A DNA stretch of 64,000 bases from Protaetiibacter intestinalis (GTDB taxonomy: Bacteria > Actinomycetota > Actinomycetes > Actinomycetales > Microbacteriaceae): positions 1,116,001 through 1,180,000 of the forward strand of contig NZ_CP032630.1 of the NCBI RefSeq assembly GCF_003627075.1, written 5' to 3'. Below are positions 33,544 through 41,252 of this stretch, piece after piece (position 1 is the stretch's first letter; each line of letters opens with the position of its first letter). A model generated the notes under the pieces. That model saw nothing but the letters and a program-made list of their open reading frames with translations, searched no databases and had not been told where the DNA came from. Position numbers and translations under genes: made by a program.

Positions 33544-35001
33544 ATGACCACCACGACCACTCGCCCCGCCGAGACGGCTCCCCAGGGCGACGACGCCCCG
33601 GAGCGCGCCGTCACCGGCAAGCTGCGCGGCTCGCTCGGCGTCGCCAGCATCGTCTTCATCGTCGTCGCCGCGGCCTCGCCGCTCGGCGTCATCGGCGGCC
33701 CCGTGCCGCTCGGCATCGCCTTCGGCAACGGCGCAGGCTTCCCCACGATCTTCCTCGTCGTGACGGCCGTGCTCGTGCTCTTCGCGGTCGGCTTCACGGC
33801 GGCGACGCCCTACGTGCGCAGCGCGGGCGCCTTCTACGCCTACGTCGACAAGGGCATCGGCCGCGGGGCCGGCCTCGGCACCGCGTTCTCGGCGCTGCTG
33901 TCGTACCTCGTGCTCGAGGCCGGCGTCTTCGGCCTGTTCGGGCCCGGCGTCGACAACCTGCTGCAGTCGTACGGCCTGCCCGCCGTGCCGTGGTGGGCGT
34001 ACGCCGCGGTCGGCTTCGTCGTCGTCTCCGCGCTCGCCTACTTCAACATCGAGCTCTCGGGCCGGGTGCTCGCCGTGCTGCTGATCGGCGAGGTGCTCAT
34101 CGTGCTCGCGCTGGATGCGGCGGTCGTCTTCTCCGGCGGCGGCCCCGAGGGCTTCTCGACCGGCTTCCTCGACCCCGCCCAGATCGTCTCCGGCGCGCCC
34201 GGCTTCGCCGTGCTCTTCGCGCTGCTGAGCTTCATCGGCTTCGAGGCGACCGCCGTGTTCCGCGACGAGGCGAAGGACCCCGACAAGACCATCCCGCGGG
34301 CCACCTACATCGCGCTCATCTCGATCGGCGTCTTCTACGCGATCTCCAGCTGGGCGCTCATCAGCGCCAACGGCCAGTCGACGATCGTCGAGAACGCCAC
34401 CGCCAACTTCGGCACCATCCTGAGCGACACCACCGAGCAGTACCTCGGCGCGGTCGGCGGCCACATCATCCAGGTGCTGTTCGTCACGAGCCTCTTCGCG
34501 TGCATCCTGTCGTTCCACAACATCTCGACGCGCTACTTCTACTCGCTCGCCCGCAAGGGCGTGATCGCGAAGCCCCTCGGCATCGCGCACGCCCGGCACG
34601 GCTCGCCCTCGCGCGCCTCGCTCGTCACCGCCACCATCGTGGGACTGCTCGTGGTCGCCGCCGTCGCGCTCAACCTCAAGCCGATCGACGAGTTCTACAC
34701 CTGGCTCGGCGGCATCGCCTCGGTCGGCTTCGTGCTGCTGCTCGTCATCACGACGGCGTCCGTCATCGGCATCTTCCGCAAGGAGCCGCACGGCGTGAGC
34801 CTGTGGCGACGCCTGATCGCGCCGACGCTCGCCCTCATCGGCCTGCTCGGGTTCTTCGCGATCATCCTCTGGAACCTGCCCGCCCTCGTCTACGAGGACA
34901 GCTACGGCCCGTTCTCGATCGGCATCCTCGTGCTGCTCGCGCTCGCGTTCCTCGCGGGCCCGATCGTCGGCCGCTTCCGGAAGGGCGCCGAGCTCGACTG
35001 A
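33544..35001 (+). CDS. APC family amino acid/polyamine permease
   Basis: This 485-residue protein has about 12 hydrophobic segments. The first contains GVASIVFIVVAAASPLGV, a version of the glycine-rich helix-1 substrate motif of APC transporters, and the LSFIGFEATAVFRDEAKDP segment is typical of helix 6 to loop 7. The ATG at 33544 follows a GAAGGA site. It lies 106 bases after the monooxygenase operon in the same direction and is the likely importer of that pathway's substrate. Substrate identity is open. Confidence 0.9.
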   Translation: MTTTTTRPAETAPQGDDAPERAVTGKLRGSLGVASIVFIVVAAASPLGVIGGPVPLGIAFGNGAGFPTIFLVVTAVLVLFAVGFTAATPYVRSAGAFYAYVDKGIGRGAGLGTAFSALLSYLVLEAGVFGLFGPGVDNLLQSYGLPAVPWWAYAAVGFVVVSALAYFNIELSGRVLAVLLIGEVLIVLALDAAVVFSGGGPEGFSTGFLDPAQIVSGAPGFAVLFALLSFIGFEATAVFRDEAKDPDKTIPRATYIALISIGVFYAISSWALISANGQSTIVENATANFGTILSDTTEQYLGAVGGHIIQVLFVTSLFACILSFHNISTRYFYSLARKGVIAKPLGIAHARHGSPSRASLVTATIVGLLVVAAVALNLKPIDEFYTWLGGIASVGFVLLLVITTASVIGIFRKEPHGVSLWRRLIAPTLALIGLLGFFAIILWNLPALVYEDSYGPFSIGILVLLALAFLAGPIVGRFRKGAELD

Positions 35002-35032
35002 TTCGGTCCTGGCCCGCGGGGGGCACGTCGCC

Positions 35033-35038
35033 TAGTCT
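35033..35038 (+). promoter_or_regulatory. -10 element of the alpha/beta hydrolase gene (leaderless)
   Basis: TAGTCT ends 6 bases before the GTG at 35045; no Shine-Dalgarno is present. Confidence 0.6.
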
Positions 35039-35044
35039 GGCGGC

Positions 35045-35866
35045 GTGCCCCCCGTCGCATCCGTGCCCGGCGCGTCGCTCACCTTCGACGTCGCCGGTGA
35101 CGAGGGCGCGCCCGCGGTGCTCTTCGTGCACGCGGGCGTCGCGACGCGGGCGATGTGGGATCCGCAGTTCGACGAGCTGGCATCCGACCACCGGGTGATC
35201 CGCTACGACACCCGCGGCTACGGCGCCTCGCCGGGGGCCGCGGTGCCCTACTCCGAGGTCGACGACCTCGTCGCGGTGCTGGATGCGGCGGGCGTCTCAC
35301 GGGCGACCGTGGTGGGCGCCTCGCGCGGCGGCCGCTTCGCGCTCGACGCGGCCCTCGCGCATCCGGATCGGGTGGTCGGCCTCGTGATGGTCGGGTCGAA
35401 CCCGAGCGGGCAGCGCGAGGAGGGCATCGAGTACACGCCGAACGAGCTCGCGCTCGAGGCGGCGATGGACGAGGCGGAGGCCGCGCAGGACGTCGACGCG
35501 CTCGTGCGCATCGAGGTGCAGCTGTGGGACATCGGGCCGGACCGCGACGCCGACGACGTCGACCCGGCGTTCGTCGAGCGGGCGATCGAGCTCAACGTGG
35601 GGGCCGCGCACTGGGACTTCGCGGGCGAGGCGACCCCGCCCGCCGACCCCGCAATCGATCGGCTGGGCGAGGTCGCCGTGCCGACGCTCGTCGTGATCGG
35701 CGACCACGACGTGACGGATGCGAAGGTCGCCGCCGGCCTGCTGCTCGCCGGCATCCCGGGCGCCGAGGAGGGCCGCTTCCCCGACGCAGCCCACCTGCCG
35801 AGCGTCGAGCACCCCGCCCGCTTCACCGCGCTGCTCCGCGACTTCCTCGTCCGCCACGGCCTGTGA
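35045..35866 (+). CDS. Alpha/beta hydrolase
   Basis: This is a 273-residue protein with the canonical fold order. It has VLFVHAGVA (oxyanion strand), RGYGASPG, the nucleophile elbow GASRGG with Ser93, the acid in VIGDHD and the histidine in DAAHLPSVE near the C-terminus. These define a complete Ser-Asp-His triad. The reaction (ester, amide or lactone cleavage) cannot be told from sequence. It has its own leaderless promoter and is convergent with the VOC gene. Confidence 0.92.
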   Translation: MPPVASVPGASLTFDVAGDEGAPAVLFVHAGVATRAMWDPQFDELASDHRVIRYDTRGYGASPGAAVPYSEVDDLVAVLDAAGVSRATVVGASRGGRFALDAALAHPDRVVGLVMVGSNPSGQREEGIEYTPNELALEAAMDEAEAAQDVDALVRIEVQLWDIGPDRDADDVDPAFVERAIELNVGAAHWDFAGEATPPADPAIDRLGEVAVPTLVVIGDHDVTDAKVAAGLLLAGIPGAEEGRFPDAAHLPSVEHPARFTALLRDFLVRHGL

Positions 35867-35898
35867 CCCGCGGCCGGGCGCACCCTCGCCCGGCGGAG

Positions 35899-36264
35899 TC
35901 AGGCTGCGGGAGGCCGGAACAGGTTCACGAGCGTGCCGGCGGGGTCGCGCACGATGGCCGAGCGGTTGCCCCACGGCATCGTCGCCGGCTCGAGCACGGC
36001 CTCGGCGCCGAGCGTGACGGCGTGCGCGAACGCCGCCTCCACGTCGTCGACGAGGAACTCGACGATCGCCGCGGAGCCCGACCGGTTCGTCGCGTCGACG
36101 AAGGGCGCCGTGACGACGTCTCCGATCGCGAGGGTGCCGGTGGGCGCGGCGAACACGGCGAACACGGGAGCCACGCGCTGGGCCTCGAGCCCCGTGAGGG
36201 CTTCGTAGAACCCGGTGAGCCCGGGGACGTCGTCGGTGATGATGCGGACGGATGCGAACTGCAT
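35899..36264 (-). CDS. VOC (glyoxalase/bleomycin-resistance) superfamily protein
   Basis: The 121-residue protein has two beta-alpha-beta-beta-beta modules. The second contains AVTLGAEAVLEPATMPWGNRSAIVRDPAGTLVNLF, typical of VOC proteins that bind a metal or a small toxic molecule. A GAGAGGAAG site precedes the ATG. It is divergent from a WYL regulator with a perfect palindrome between them, so its expression is probably switched by that regulator. Possible roles are dioxygenase, lyase or sequestration. Confidence 0.88.
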   Translation of the reverse strand: MQFASVRIITDDVPGLTGFYEALTGLEAQRVAPVFAVFAAPTGTLAIGDVVTAPFVDATNRSGSAAIVEFLVDDVEAAFAHAVTLGAEAVLEPATMPWGNRSAIVRDPAGTLVNLFRPPAA

Positions 36265-36304
36265 GGTCTTCCTCTCGGTGGATACCTCGGGCAGGCTAGG
36301 AGCG

Positions 36305-36329
36305 ATACCGGTCGTGCCACGACCGGTAT
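36305..36329. promoter_or_regulatory. Perfect operator palindrome between VOC and WYL-regulator genes
   Basis: Arms ATACCGGTCGTG and CACGACCGGTAT are exact inverted copies of 12 bases around one central base. It lies 18 bases before the regulator start and 40 bases before the divergent VOC start, ideal for joint control of both. Confidence 0.8.
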
Positions 36330-36347
36330 TCGGAATCGAGGCCCGGA

Positions 36348-37334
36348 ATGCAGCAGGCGGTGCGCGCCTTCGCGCTGCTCGAGGTGCTGCAGTCGGGCGG
36401 CACGCATCCGGTCTCGCGGTTGCGCGAGCGCCTCGGGGCGAGCGAACGCACCATCCGACGGGACATCGAACTGCTGCTCGAAGCGGGCGTGCCGATCGAG
36501 GCGGTGCGCGGCCGACACGGCGGCTACCGCGTCACGCCCGGCTACCGCACGCCGTCCCTCCTGTTCACCGACGAGGAGGCGCTCACGACCGTCGTCGGAC
36601 TGCTGCTCGCGGGCGAGGCGGGGCTGCTGAGCGACGCGGACGGCGCGGCGGCGAGCGCGGCCGCGAAACTCCGCCGCGCGCTGCCGGCCGCGCTGCGCCG
36701 CCGAGTCGACGCCGTGCTGGGCTCGGTCACCGCGACCGGCGCGGGGCGCGAGCCGACCCCGGCCGCCACCCGCACGGTGCTCGATCTCGCGGACGCGGTG
36801 CGCGAGCGTCGCGCGGTGCAACTCGCCTACGCGCGCGCCGACGGGGTACGCGTGGATCGGCTGGTCCACCCCTACGGTGTGGTCGCGCACGACGCCCACT
36901 GGTATCTGGTCGCGGGCGTCGAGGGGGTGGCCGAACCGCGCGTCTTCCGGGTCGACCGCATCCTGCGCCATCGTCTCCGGCGCGCCGTGTTCCGCGGGCC
37001 GGCCGAGTTCGACATCCGCGGTTTCCTCCTCGCGAGTCTCGCATCCGTGCCCCGCGCCCATGTGGTGCGAGTGCGGGTCGACGCCGGGCTCGACGCGGTG
37101 CTGCGCCGCTTCCCGCCCGGCGCCGCGACCGTCGAGACCGCGGACGACGGATGGCTGCGCATCGAGCTGCGCGCCGAACGACTCGACTGGGTCGCGGCCG
37201 CGATCGCGGGCCTCGACCGCCCGTTCGTGATCGAGCAGCCCGACGAGTTGCGCGACGAGGTGCGGGCCCTCGCCGCCCGGCTCGTCTCCTCCCTCGCTGA
37301 CCGGTCGGTTTCTCGCCTCAAACCGGAGGTTTGA
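36348..37334 (+). CDS. HTH/WYL domain transcriptional regulator
   Basis: This is a 328-residue protein with an N-terminal winged HTH (LRERLGASERTIRRDIELL), a middle region and a WYL domain (residues about 145-220, containing HPYGVVAHDAHWYLVAGV). A C-terminal WCX-type extension follows. WYL domains sense ligands such as nucleic-acid fragments or small molecules. The final 13 codons and the stop codon lie inside the family B palindrome at 37295-37357, so the C-terminus has been written by that repeat. Confidence 0.9.
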   Translation: MQQAVRAFALLEVLQSGGTHPVSRLRERLGASERTIRRDIELLLEAGVPIEAVRGRHGGYRVTPGYRTPSLLFTDEEALTTVVGLLLAGEAGLLSDADGAAASAAAKLRRALPAALRRRVDAVLGSVTATGAGREPTPAATRTVLDLADAVRERRAVQLAYARADGVRVDRLVHPYGVVAHDAHWYLVAGVEGVAEPRVFRVDRILRHRLRRAVFRGPAEFDIRGFLLASLASVPRAHVVRVRVDAGLDAVLRRFPPGAATVETADDGWLRIELRAERLDWVAAAIAGLDRPFVIEQPDELRDEVRALAARLVSSLADRSVSRLKPEV

Positions 37335-37357
37335 GGCGAGAAACCGACCGGTCAGCG
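37295..37357. repeat. Family B intergenic palindrome, copy 2 (63 bp, perfect)
   Basis: Exact 29-base arms (37295-37323 and 37329-37357) begin CGCTGACCGGTCGGTTTCTC, with a 5-base loop CGGAG. It encodes the last residues and stop of the WYL regulator. The next gene reads away in the same direction, 113 bases further on. Confidence 0.9.
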
Positions 37358-37469
37358 ACGGGAACCTGCGCGGATGTGCGCGGAATCGTGCGTGCACGCA
37401 ACGATCCAGCGCGGTTGGCAACCCTTCGCACAACGATCCTTCGTAGGCTCGATGCCGGAAGGAGGCGCC

Positions 37470-38852
37470 ATGACCACGCTCGCCCAGCCCGCATCCATCA
37501 TCGGAGAACCGGAGGTCGTGGAAGACGCCTCCACCGCCGAGCAGAGCGCCGCCTGGGCGCAGCTCAAGGCCGCCGCCACCGGCCTCGCCGCGCTGCAGGA
37601 GAAGGACGGCTCGATCCCGGATGCCGCCCGCCACCCCGAGGCGAGCGGTCACGTCGCGGCGCTCGTCGCCGGCATCCGCGCCCTCGCCCCCGCGTTCCCG
37701 CACGACGCCGCCTACCTCGAGGCGCTGCCGCACGACTTCGCGCGCTGGGAGGCGGACGGCTTCGGCGTGCCCGACTTCCTCGACTCGCTCGTCGCCTTCG
37801 ACCCCGCGAGCCACCGCGTCGACGGCCTCCGCCACCTCGTCGTGTTCCCGATGTACACGCAGAACGGTTCGCCCGACCGGCACGTCGAGGCGCTCATCGT
37901 CGAGGTGATCTGGCCCGAGTTCATCGCCCGCCTCGAGGAGCGGTACACGAACAAGCTGTTCGTCTCGCTGCGGCTCGTCGACTTCACGGCCGGCTACGAC
38001 ACGAACTCCGCGGTGCTGTTCCCCGAGACGGTCGCGATGCGCGAGATCCCGCCGTTCACCTGGGGGGCGATCTTCCAGGACCGCGAGGCCGCCCGCTTCC
38101 GGGTCGTGGTCGACGCCGCCGCCGAGATCACCAAGCTCGAGCTGCTGCCCAGCCAGCGCCTGCTGCTGGAGGACCAGGGCCTCGCCGAGGAGGTCTTCGT
38201 GATGTGGGACCTCATCCACGACCGCTCCCACATGCGCGGCGACCTGCCGTTCGACCCGTTCATGATCAAGCAGCGGATGCCGTACTTCCTCTACTCGCTC
38301 GAGGAGCTGCGCTGCGACCTCACCGCGTTCCGCGAGTGCGTGAAGCTCGCGCGCTCGGAGGACGCCGACGAGCGCACCCGCGACCGTGCGGTGCACGTGC
38401 AGCACGCGATCCTGTTCGACCGGCTGTTCCGCTTCCCGCTCACCGGCTCCCGCATCCGCAACTACGACGGGCTCGGCGGGCAGCTGCTGTTCGCGTGGCT
38501 GCACCAGCGCGACGTTCTGCACTGGACCGACACCCAGCTCGCCTTCGACTGGGATCAGGTGCCGGATGCCGTGATCGCCCTGTCGGACGCCATCGACGAG
38601 CTGTACTGGCGCTCGATCGACCGCCCGAAGACGGCGCACTGGCTGGCCGCCTACGAGCTCGTGCGGGGCACGCTCGCCCCGAACCCGGCATCCGTGTGGG
38701 CGCGCGGGCTGCCCGACGAGGTGCTCGCCGGCGCCCCGAAGGGCTACACGGACGCGGTGCTCGACGACGAGTTCCCGCTGTCGATGTTCTACGAGGCGCT
38801 CGGCAAGAAGATGACCGACGTGATCGAGTCGACCAAGGGCATCACCGGGTGA
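37470..38852 (+). CDS. DUF6421 family protein of unknown function
   Basis: This is a 460-residue soluble protein. The ATG at 37470 follows a strong GGAAGGAGG site at 6-7 bases and is preferred over an in-frame start at 37374. The product is rich in aromatic and charged residues. It has several histidines in patterns such as HDRSHMRGD and HVQHAILFDR that could bind metal, and no signal peptide or membrane segment. I recognise it only as a conserved actinobacterial family without assigned function. It sits between a family B and a family A repeat. Confidence 0.85.
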   Translation: MTTLAQPASIIGEPEVVEDASTAEQSAAWAQLKAAATGLAALQEKDGSIPDAARHPEASGHVAALVAGIRALAPAFPHDAAYLEALPHDFARWEADGFGVPDFLDSLVAFDPASHRVDGLRHLVVFPMYTQNGSPDRHVEALIVEVIWPEFIARLEERYTNKLFVSLRLVDFTAGYDTNSAVLFPETVAMREIPPFTWGAIFQDREAARFRVVVDAAAEITKLELLPSQRLLLEDQGLAEEVFVMWDLIHDRSHMRGDLPFDPFMIKQRMPYFLYSLEELRCDLTAFRECVKLARSEDADERTRDRAVHVQHAILFDRLFRFPLTGSRIRNYDGLGGQLLFAWLHQRDVLHWTDTQLAFDWDQVPDAVIALSDAIDELYWRSIDRPKTAHWLAAYELVRGTLAPNPASVWARGLPDEVLAGAPKGYTDAVLDDEFPLSMFYEALGKKMTDVIESTKGITG

Positions 38853-38858
38853 CGCCGT

Positions 38859-38923
38859 CCCCGAAAGTACGTACTTTTGGGCCGAAATCGCTCCCGAGCG
38901 CCCAAAAGTGCGTACTTTCGCGG
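38859..38923. repeat. Family A intergenic palindrome, copy 3 (65 bp)
   Basis: It has the same arms as copies 1 and 2, with one base change in the right arm (AAAAGTGCGTACTTT). It starts 7 bases after the DUF6421 stop and ends immediately before the Shine-Dalgarno of the SDR gene in the same direction. Confidence 0.85.
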
Positions 38924-38937
38924 AGAGGAGGAGGCGC

Positions 38938-39540
38938 GTGAGGGTCGTCGTCACCGGAGCGAGCGGGATCGCCGGGCGGGCCGTGTGCTCGCTGCTGCGC
39001 GAGCGCGGCGACACCGTGATCGCGGTGGGCACGGATGCCGGGAGGCTCGCGTCGGTCGACGCGGCAGAGCGGATGGTCGCCGACCTCACCGACGCGGATG
39101 CCGTGCGCGCCCTCGCGGCGGATCTCGGCCCCGTCGACGCGGTGCTGCACCTCGTCGGCGGCTGGCGCGGCGGCGATTCGGCCGAGGTGGACGCGTGGTT
39201 GCGTCCGCGCCTCGTCGACAGTCTCGCGCACGTGATCGCGGCGTTCGAGGCGGCCCTCACCGCGTCCGCGGGTCGTCTCGCGATCGTCAGCTCGACCGCA
39301 GTGAAGCCGGACGCCGAACCCACGAGTTCCTACGCGCGCGCCAAGGCGGACGCCGAGGGGCTGGTCGCCGAGCTGGGCGACCGCCTCGGGGCGGCGGGCG
39401 GCGCCGCGACCGTGTTCGTCATCCGCTCGCTCGGCGAGGAGGGCACCCCTGCAGCCGTCCTCGCCGAGCGCCTCGCCGCCTGGCTCGACGCCCCCGCCGC
39501 CTCCGTGAACGGCGCCCGCGTGTCGCTCACCCTGCGCTGA
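38938..39540 (+). CDS. Short-chain dehydrogenase/reductase (NAD(P)-dependent)
   Basis: The 200-residue protein begins right at the Rossmann strand VRVVVTGASGIAGRA. It keeps an SSTAVKPD region and the catalytic YxxxK (YARAKA). The chain is short for a classical SDR (about 250), lacking part of the C-terminal substrate lobe. The GTG at 38938 follows a purine-rich GGAGAGGAGGAGG. Its stop codon lies in the left arm of family B copy 3, so the repeat may have truncated the gene's end. Substrate unknown. Confidence 0.82.
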   Translation: MRVVVTGASGIAGRAVCSLLRERGDTVIAVGTDAGRLASVDAAERMVADLTDADAVRALAADLGPVDAVLHLVGGWRGGDSAEVDAWLRPRLVDSLAHVIAAFEAALTASAGRLAIVSSTAVKPDAEPTSSYARAKADAEGLVAELGDRLGAAGGAATVFVIRSLGEEGTPAAVLAERLAAWLDAPAASVNGARVSLTLR

Positions 39541-39597
39541 CCGGTCGGTTTCTGGCCCCATTCCCGCGGTTTGGGGCCGATTACCGACCGGTCAGCG
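39535..39597. repeat. Family B intergenic palindrome, copy 3 (63 bp)
   Basis: Left arm starts CGCTGACCGGTCGGTTTCTG, right arm ends GATTACCGACCGGTCAGCG. The left arm contains the SDR stop codon. The next gene starts 26 bases downstream in the same direction. Confidence 0.85.
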
Positions 39598-39610
39598 TAG
39601 GGGGAGTTGG

Positions 39611-39616
39611 GATACT
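39611..39616 (+). promoter_or_regulatory. -10 element of the FAD oxidoreductase gene (leaderless)
   Basis: GATACT ends 6 bases before the ATG at 39623. Confidence 0.5.
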
Positions 39617-39622
39617 GGCCGC

Positions 39623-41170
39623 ATGACTCGGATGCGGGATGTCGTCATCGTGGGTGGCGGGCACAACGCCCTCGTCGCCGCCGCCTACCTCGCGGGTGCG
39701 GGCCGCAGCGTGACGCTGCTCGAACGGCAGCCGCACCTCGGCGGCGCTGCCATCTCGGCCGAGGTGTTCCCGGGCGTCGAGGCCCGCCTCTCGCGCTACT
39801 CCTACCTCGTGAGCCTGCTGCCCGAGCGCATCCGCCGCGACCTCCGGCTCGACATCGCCCTCGCCCGCCGCCGCTTCTCGTCCTACACGCCGCTGCCCGG
39901 CACCGACCGCGGTCTGCTCGTCGACACGGGCGACGCGGATGCCACCGCCGCGAGCTTCGCAGGCATCGGCGCGGCCTCCGACCTCCCCGCCTGGAACGCC
40001 TTCGGCGCCGACACCGCCCGCCTCGCCGCCGCGATCTGGCCGACCGTCACCGACCCGCTGCTCACCCGCGCGGAGGCCCGCCGCGCGGTCGGCGACGACC
40101 GGGTGTGGGCGGAGCTCGTCGAGGCGCCCATCGGCCAGACGGTCGAGCACCGCTTCGCCGACGACCTGGTGCGCGGCGTCGTGCTCACCGACGCGCTCAT
40201 CGGCACCTTCGCGCCCGTGGTCGACCCCACGCTCGCCGCCAACCGATGCTTCCTGTACCACGTGATCGGCGGCGGAACCGGGCACTGGGATGTGCCGGTC
40301 GGCGGCATGGGAGCCGTGAGCGGGGCGCTCGCGCGGGCGGCACGGGATGCCGGCGCCGAGCTGATCACGGGCGCCGAGGTCACCTCGGTGACCCCCGACG
40401 GCGAGGTGAGCTACCGCACGGGCGATGCCGAGCACCGCCTCGCCGGGGCGACCGTGCTCTCGGGGGTCGCCCCCTTCGAGCTCGCGCGGCTGCTCGGCGA
40501 GCGGGCGGAGCGGCCGGAGGGCGCCCAGGTGAAGGTCAACCTGCTGCTGACGCGCCTGCCGCGGCTGCGCGACGCCTCCGCCGACCCCGCCGCCGCCTTC
40601 GCCGGCACCTTCCACGTGCACGAGGGCTTCGCCGCGCTCGACACCGCACACGCGAGCGCCGCCGCGGGTCGCATCCCCGCGCCGCTGCCGCTCGAGAGCT
40701 ACTGCCACTCGCTCACCGACCCCGGCATCCTCTCGCCCGAGCTGCGGGCGGCGGGCGCCCAGACCCTCACGGTGTTCGCCCTGCAGACCCCCGACCGGCT
40801 GCTCGAGGGCCGCGACCCGGATACGGCGCGTGCCGAGCTGCAGGATGCCGTGCTGGCCTCGCTCGACTCGGTGCTCGCCGAGCCGATCGCGAACGTGCTC
40901 ATGACGGATGCCGCGGGCAACCCGTGCATCGAGACGGCGACGACGCGCGACCTGGAACAGAGCCTGCGGATGCCGGGCGGTAATATCTTCCACGGCCCGC
41001 TCGCCTGGCCCTGGGCCGAGGACGACACCCCGCTCGCCACCCCCGCCGAGCGCTGGGGCGTCGCGACCGCGCACCCCCGCATCCTCCTCTGCGGCTCCGG
41101 CTCCCGCCGAGGCGGCGCGGTCTCCGGTCTCGGCGGCTACCACGCCGCGATGGCCACCCTCGAGTCCTGA
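39623..41170 (+). CDS. FAD-dependent oxidoreductase, phytoene-desaturase-like
   Basis: This 515-residue protein opens with the dinucleotide-binding VVIVGGGHNALVAAAYLAGAG followed by LLERQPHLGGAA, the usual FAD fingerprint of the CrtI/amine-oxidase group. A second FAD-contact region is near the C-terminus (LCGSGSRRGGAVSGLGGY). Related proteins are carotenoid desaturase homologues and the PYROXD2-like class. No carotenoid genes are nearby, so a true phytoene desaturase is not supported. The gene is flanked on both sides by family B palindromes. Confidence 0.88.
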   Translation: MTRMRDVVIVGGGHNALVAAAYLAGAGRSVTLLERQPHLGGAAISAEVFPGVEARLSRYSYLVSLLPERIRRDLRLDIALARRRFSSYTPLPGTDRGLLVDTGDADATAASFAGIGAASDLPAWNAFGADTARLAAAIWPTVTDPLLTRAEARRAVGDDRVWAELVEAPIGQTVEHRFADDLVRGVVLTDALIGTFAPVVDPTLAANRCFLYHVIGGGTGHWDVPVGGMGAVSGALARAARDAGAELITGAEVTSVTPDGEVSYRTGDAEHRLAGATVLSGVAPFELARLLGERAERPEGAQVKVNLLLTRLPRLRDASADPAAAFAGTFHVHEGFAALDTAHASAAAGRIPAPLPLESYCHSLTDPGILSPELRAAGAQTLTVFALQTPDRLLEGRDPDTARAELQDAVLASLDSVLAEPIANVLMTDAAGNPCIETATTRDLEQSLRMPGGNIFHGPLAWPWAEDDTPLATPAERWGVATAHPRILLCGSGSRRGGAVSGLGGYHAAMATLES

Positions 41171-41178
41171 CCCGTCGT

Positions 41179-41241
41179 CGCTGACCGGTCGGTTTCTCGC
41201 CCCATATAGCGAGTTTGAGGCCAGAAACCGACCGGTCAGCG
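41179..41241. repeat. Family B intergenic palindrome, copy 4 (63 bp)
   Basis: Left arm starts CGCTGACCGGTCGGTTTCTC, right arm ends AGAAACCGACCGGTCAGCG. It lies between convergent genes (FAD oxidoreductase and thioesterase), where it could end transcription from both sides. Confidence 0.85.
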
Positions 41242-41252
41242 ATGTCGGCTGG

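Noticed and set aside
39623..41170. Carotenoid desaturase (crtI)
   Set aside because: The FAD fingerprint fits the superfamily, but no phytoene synthase or other carotenoid gene is nearby.
22855..41241. Family A and B palindromes as simple intrinsic terminators
   Set aside because: Several lie between divergent genes or just before a Shine-Dalgarno, none has a T run, and length is constant. Termination may be a side effect at convergent sites only.
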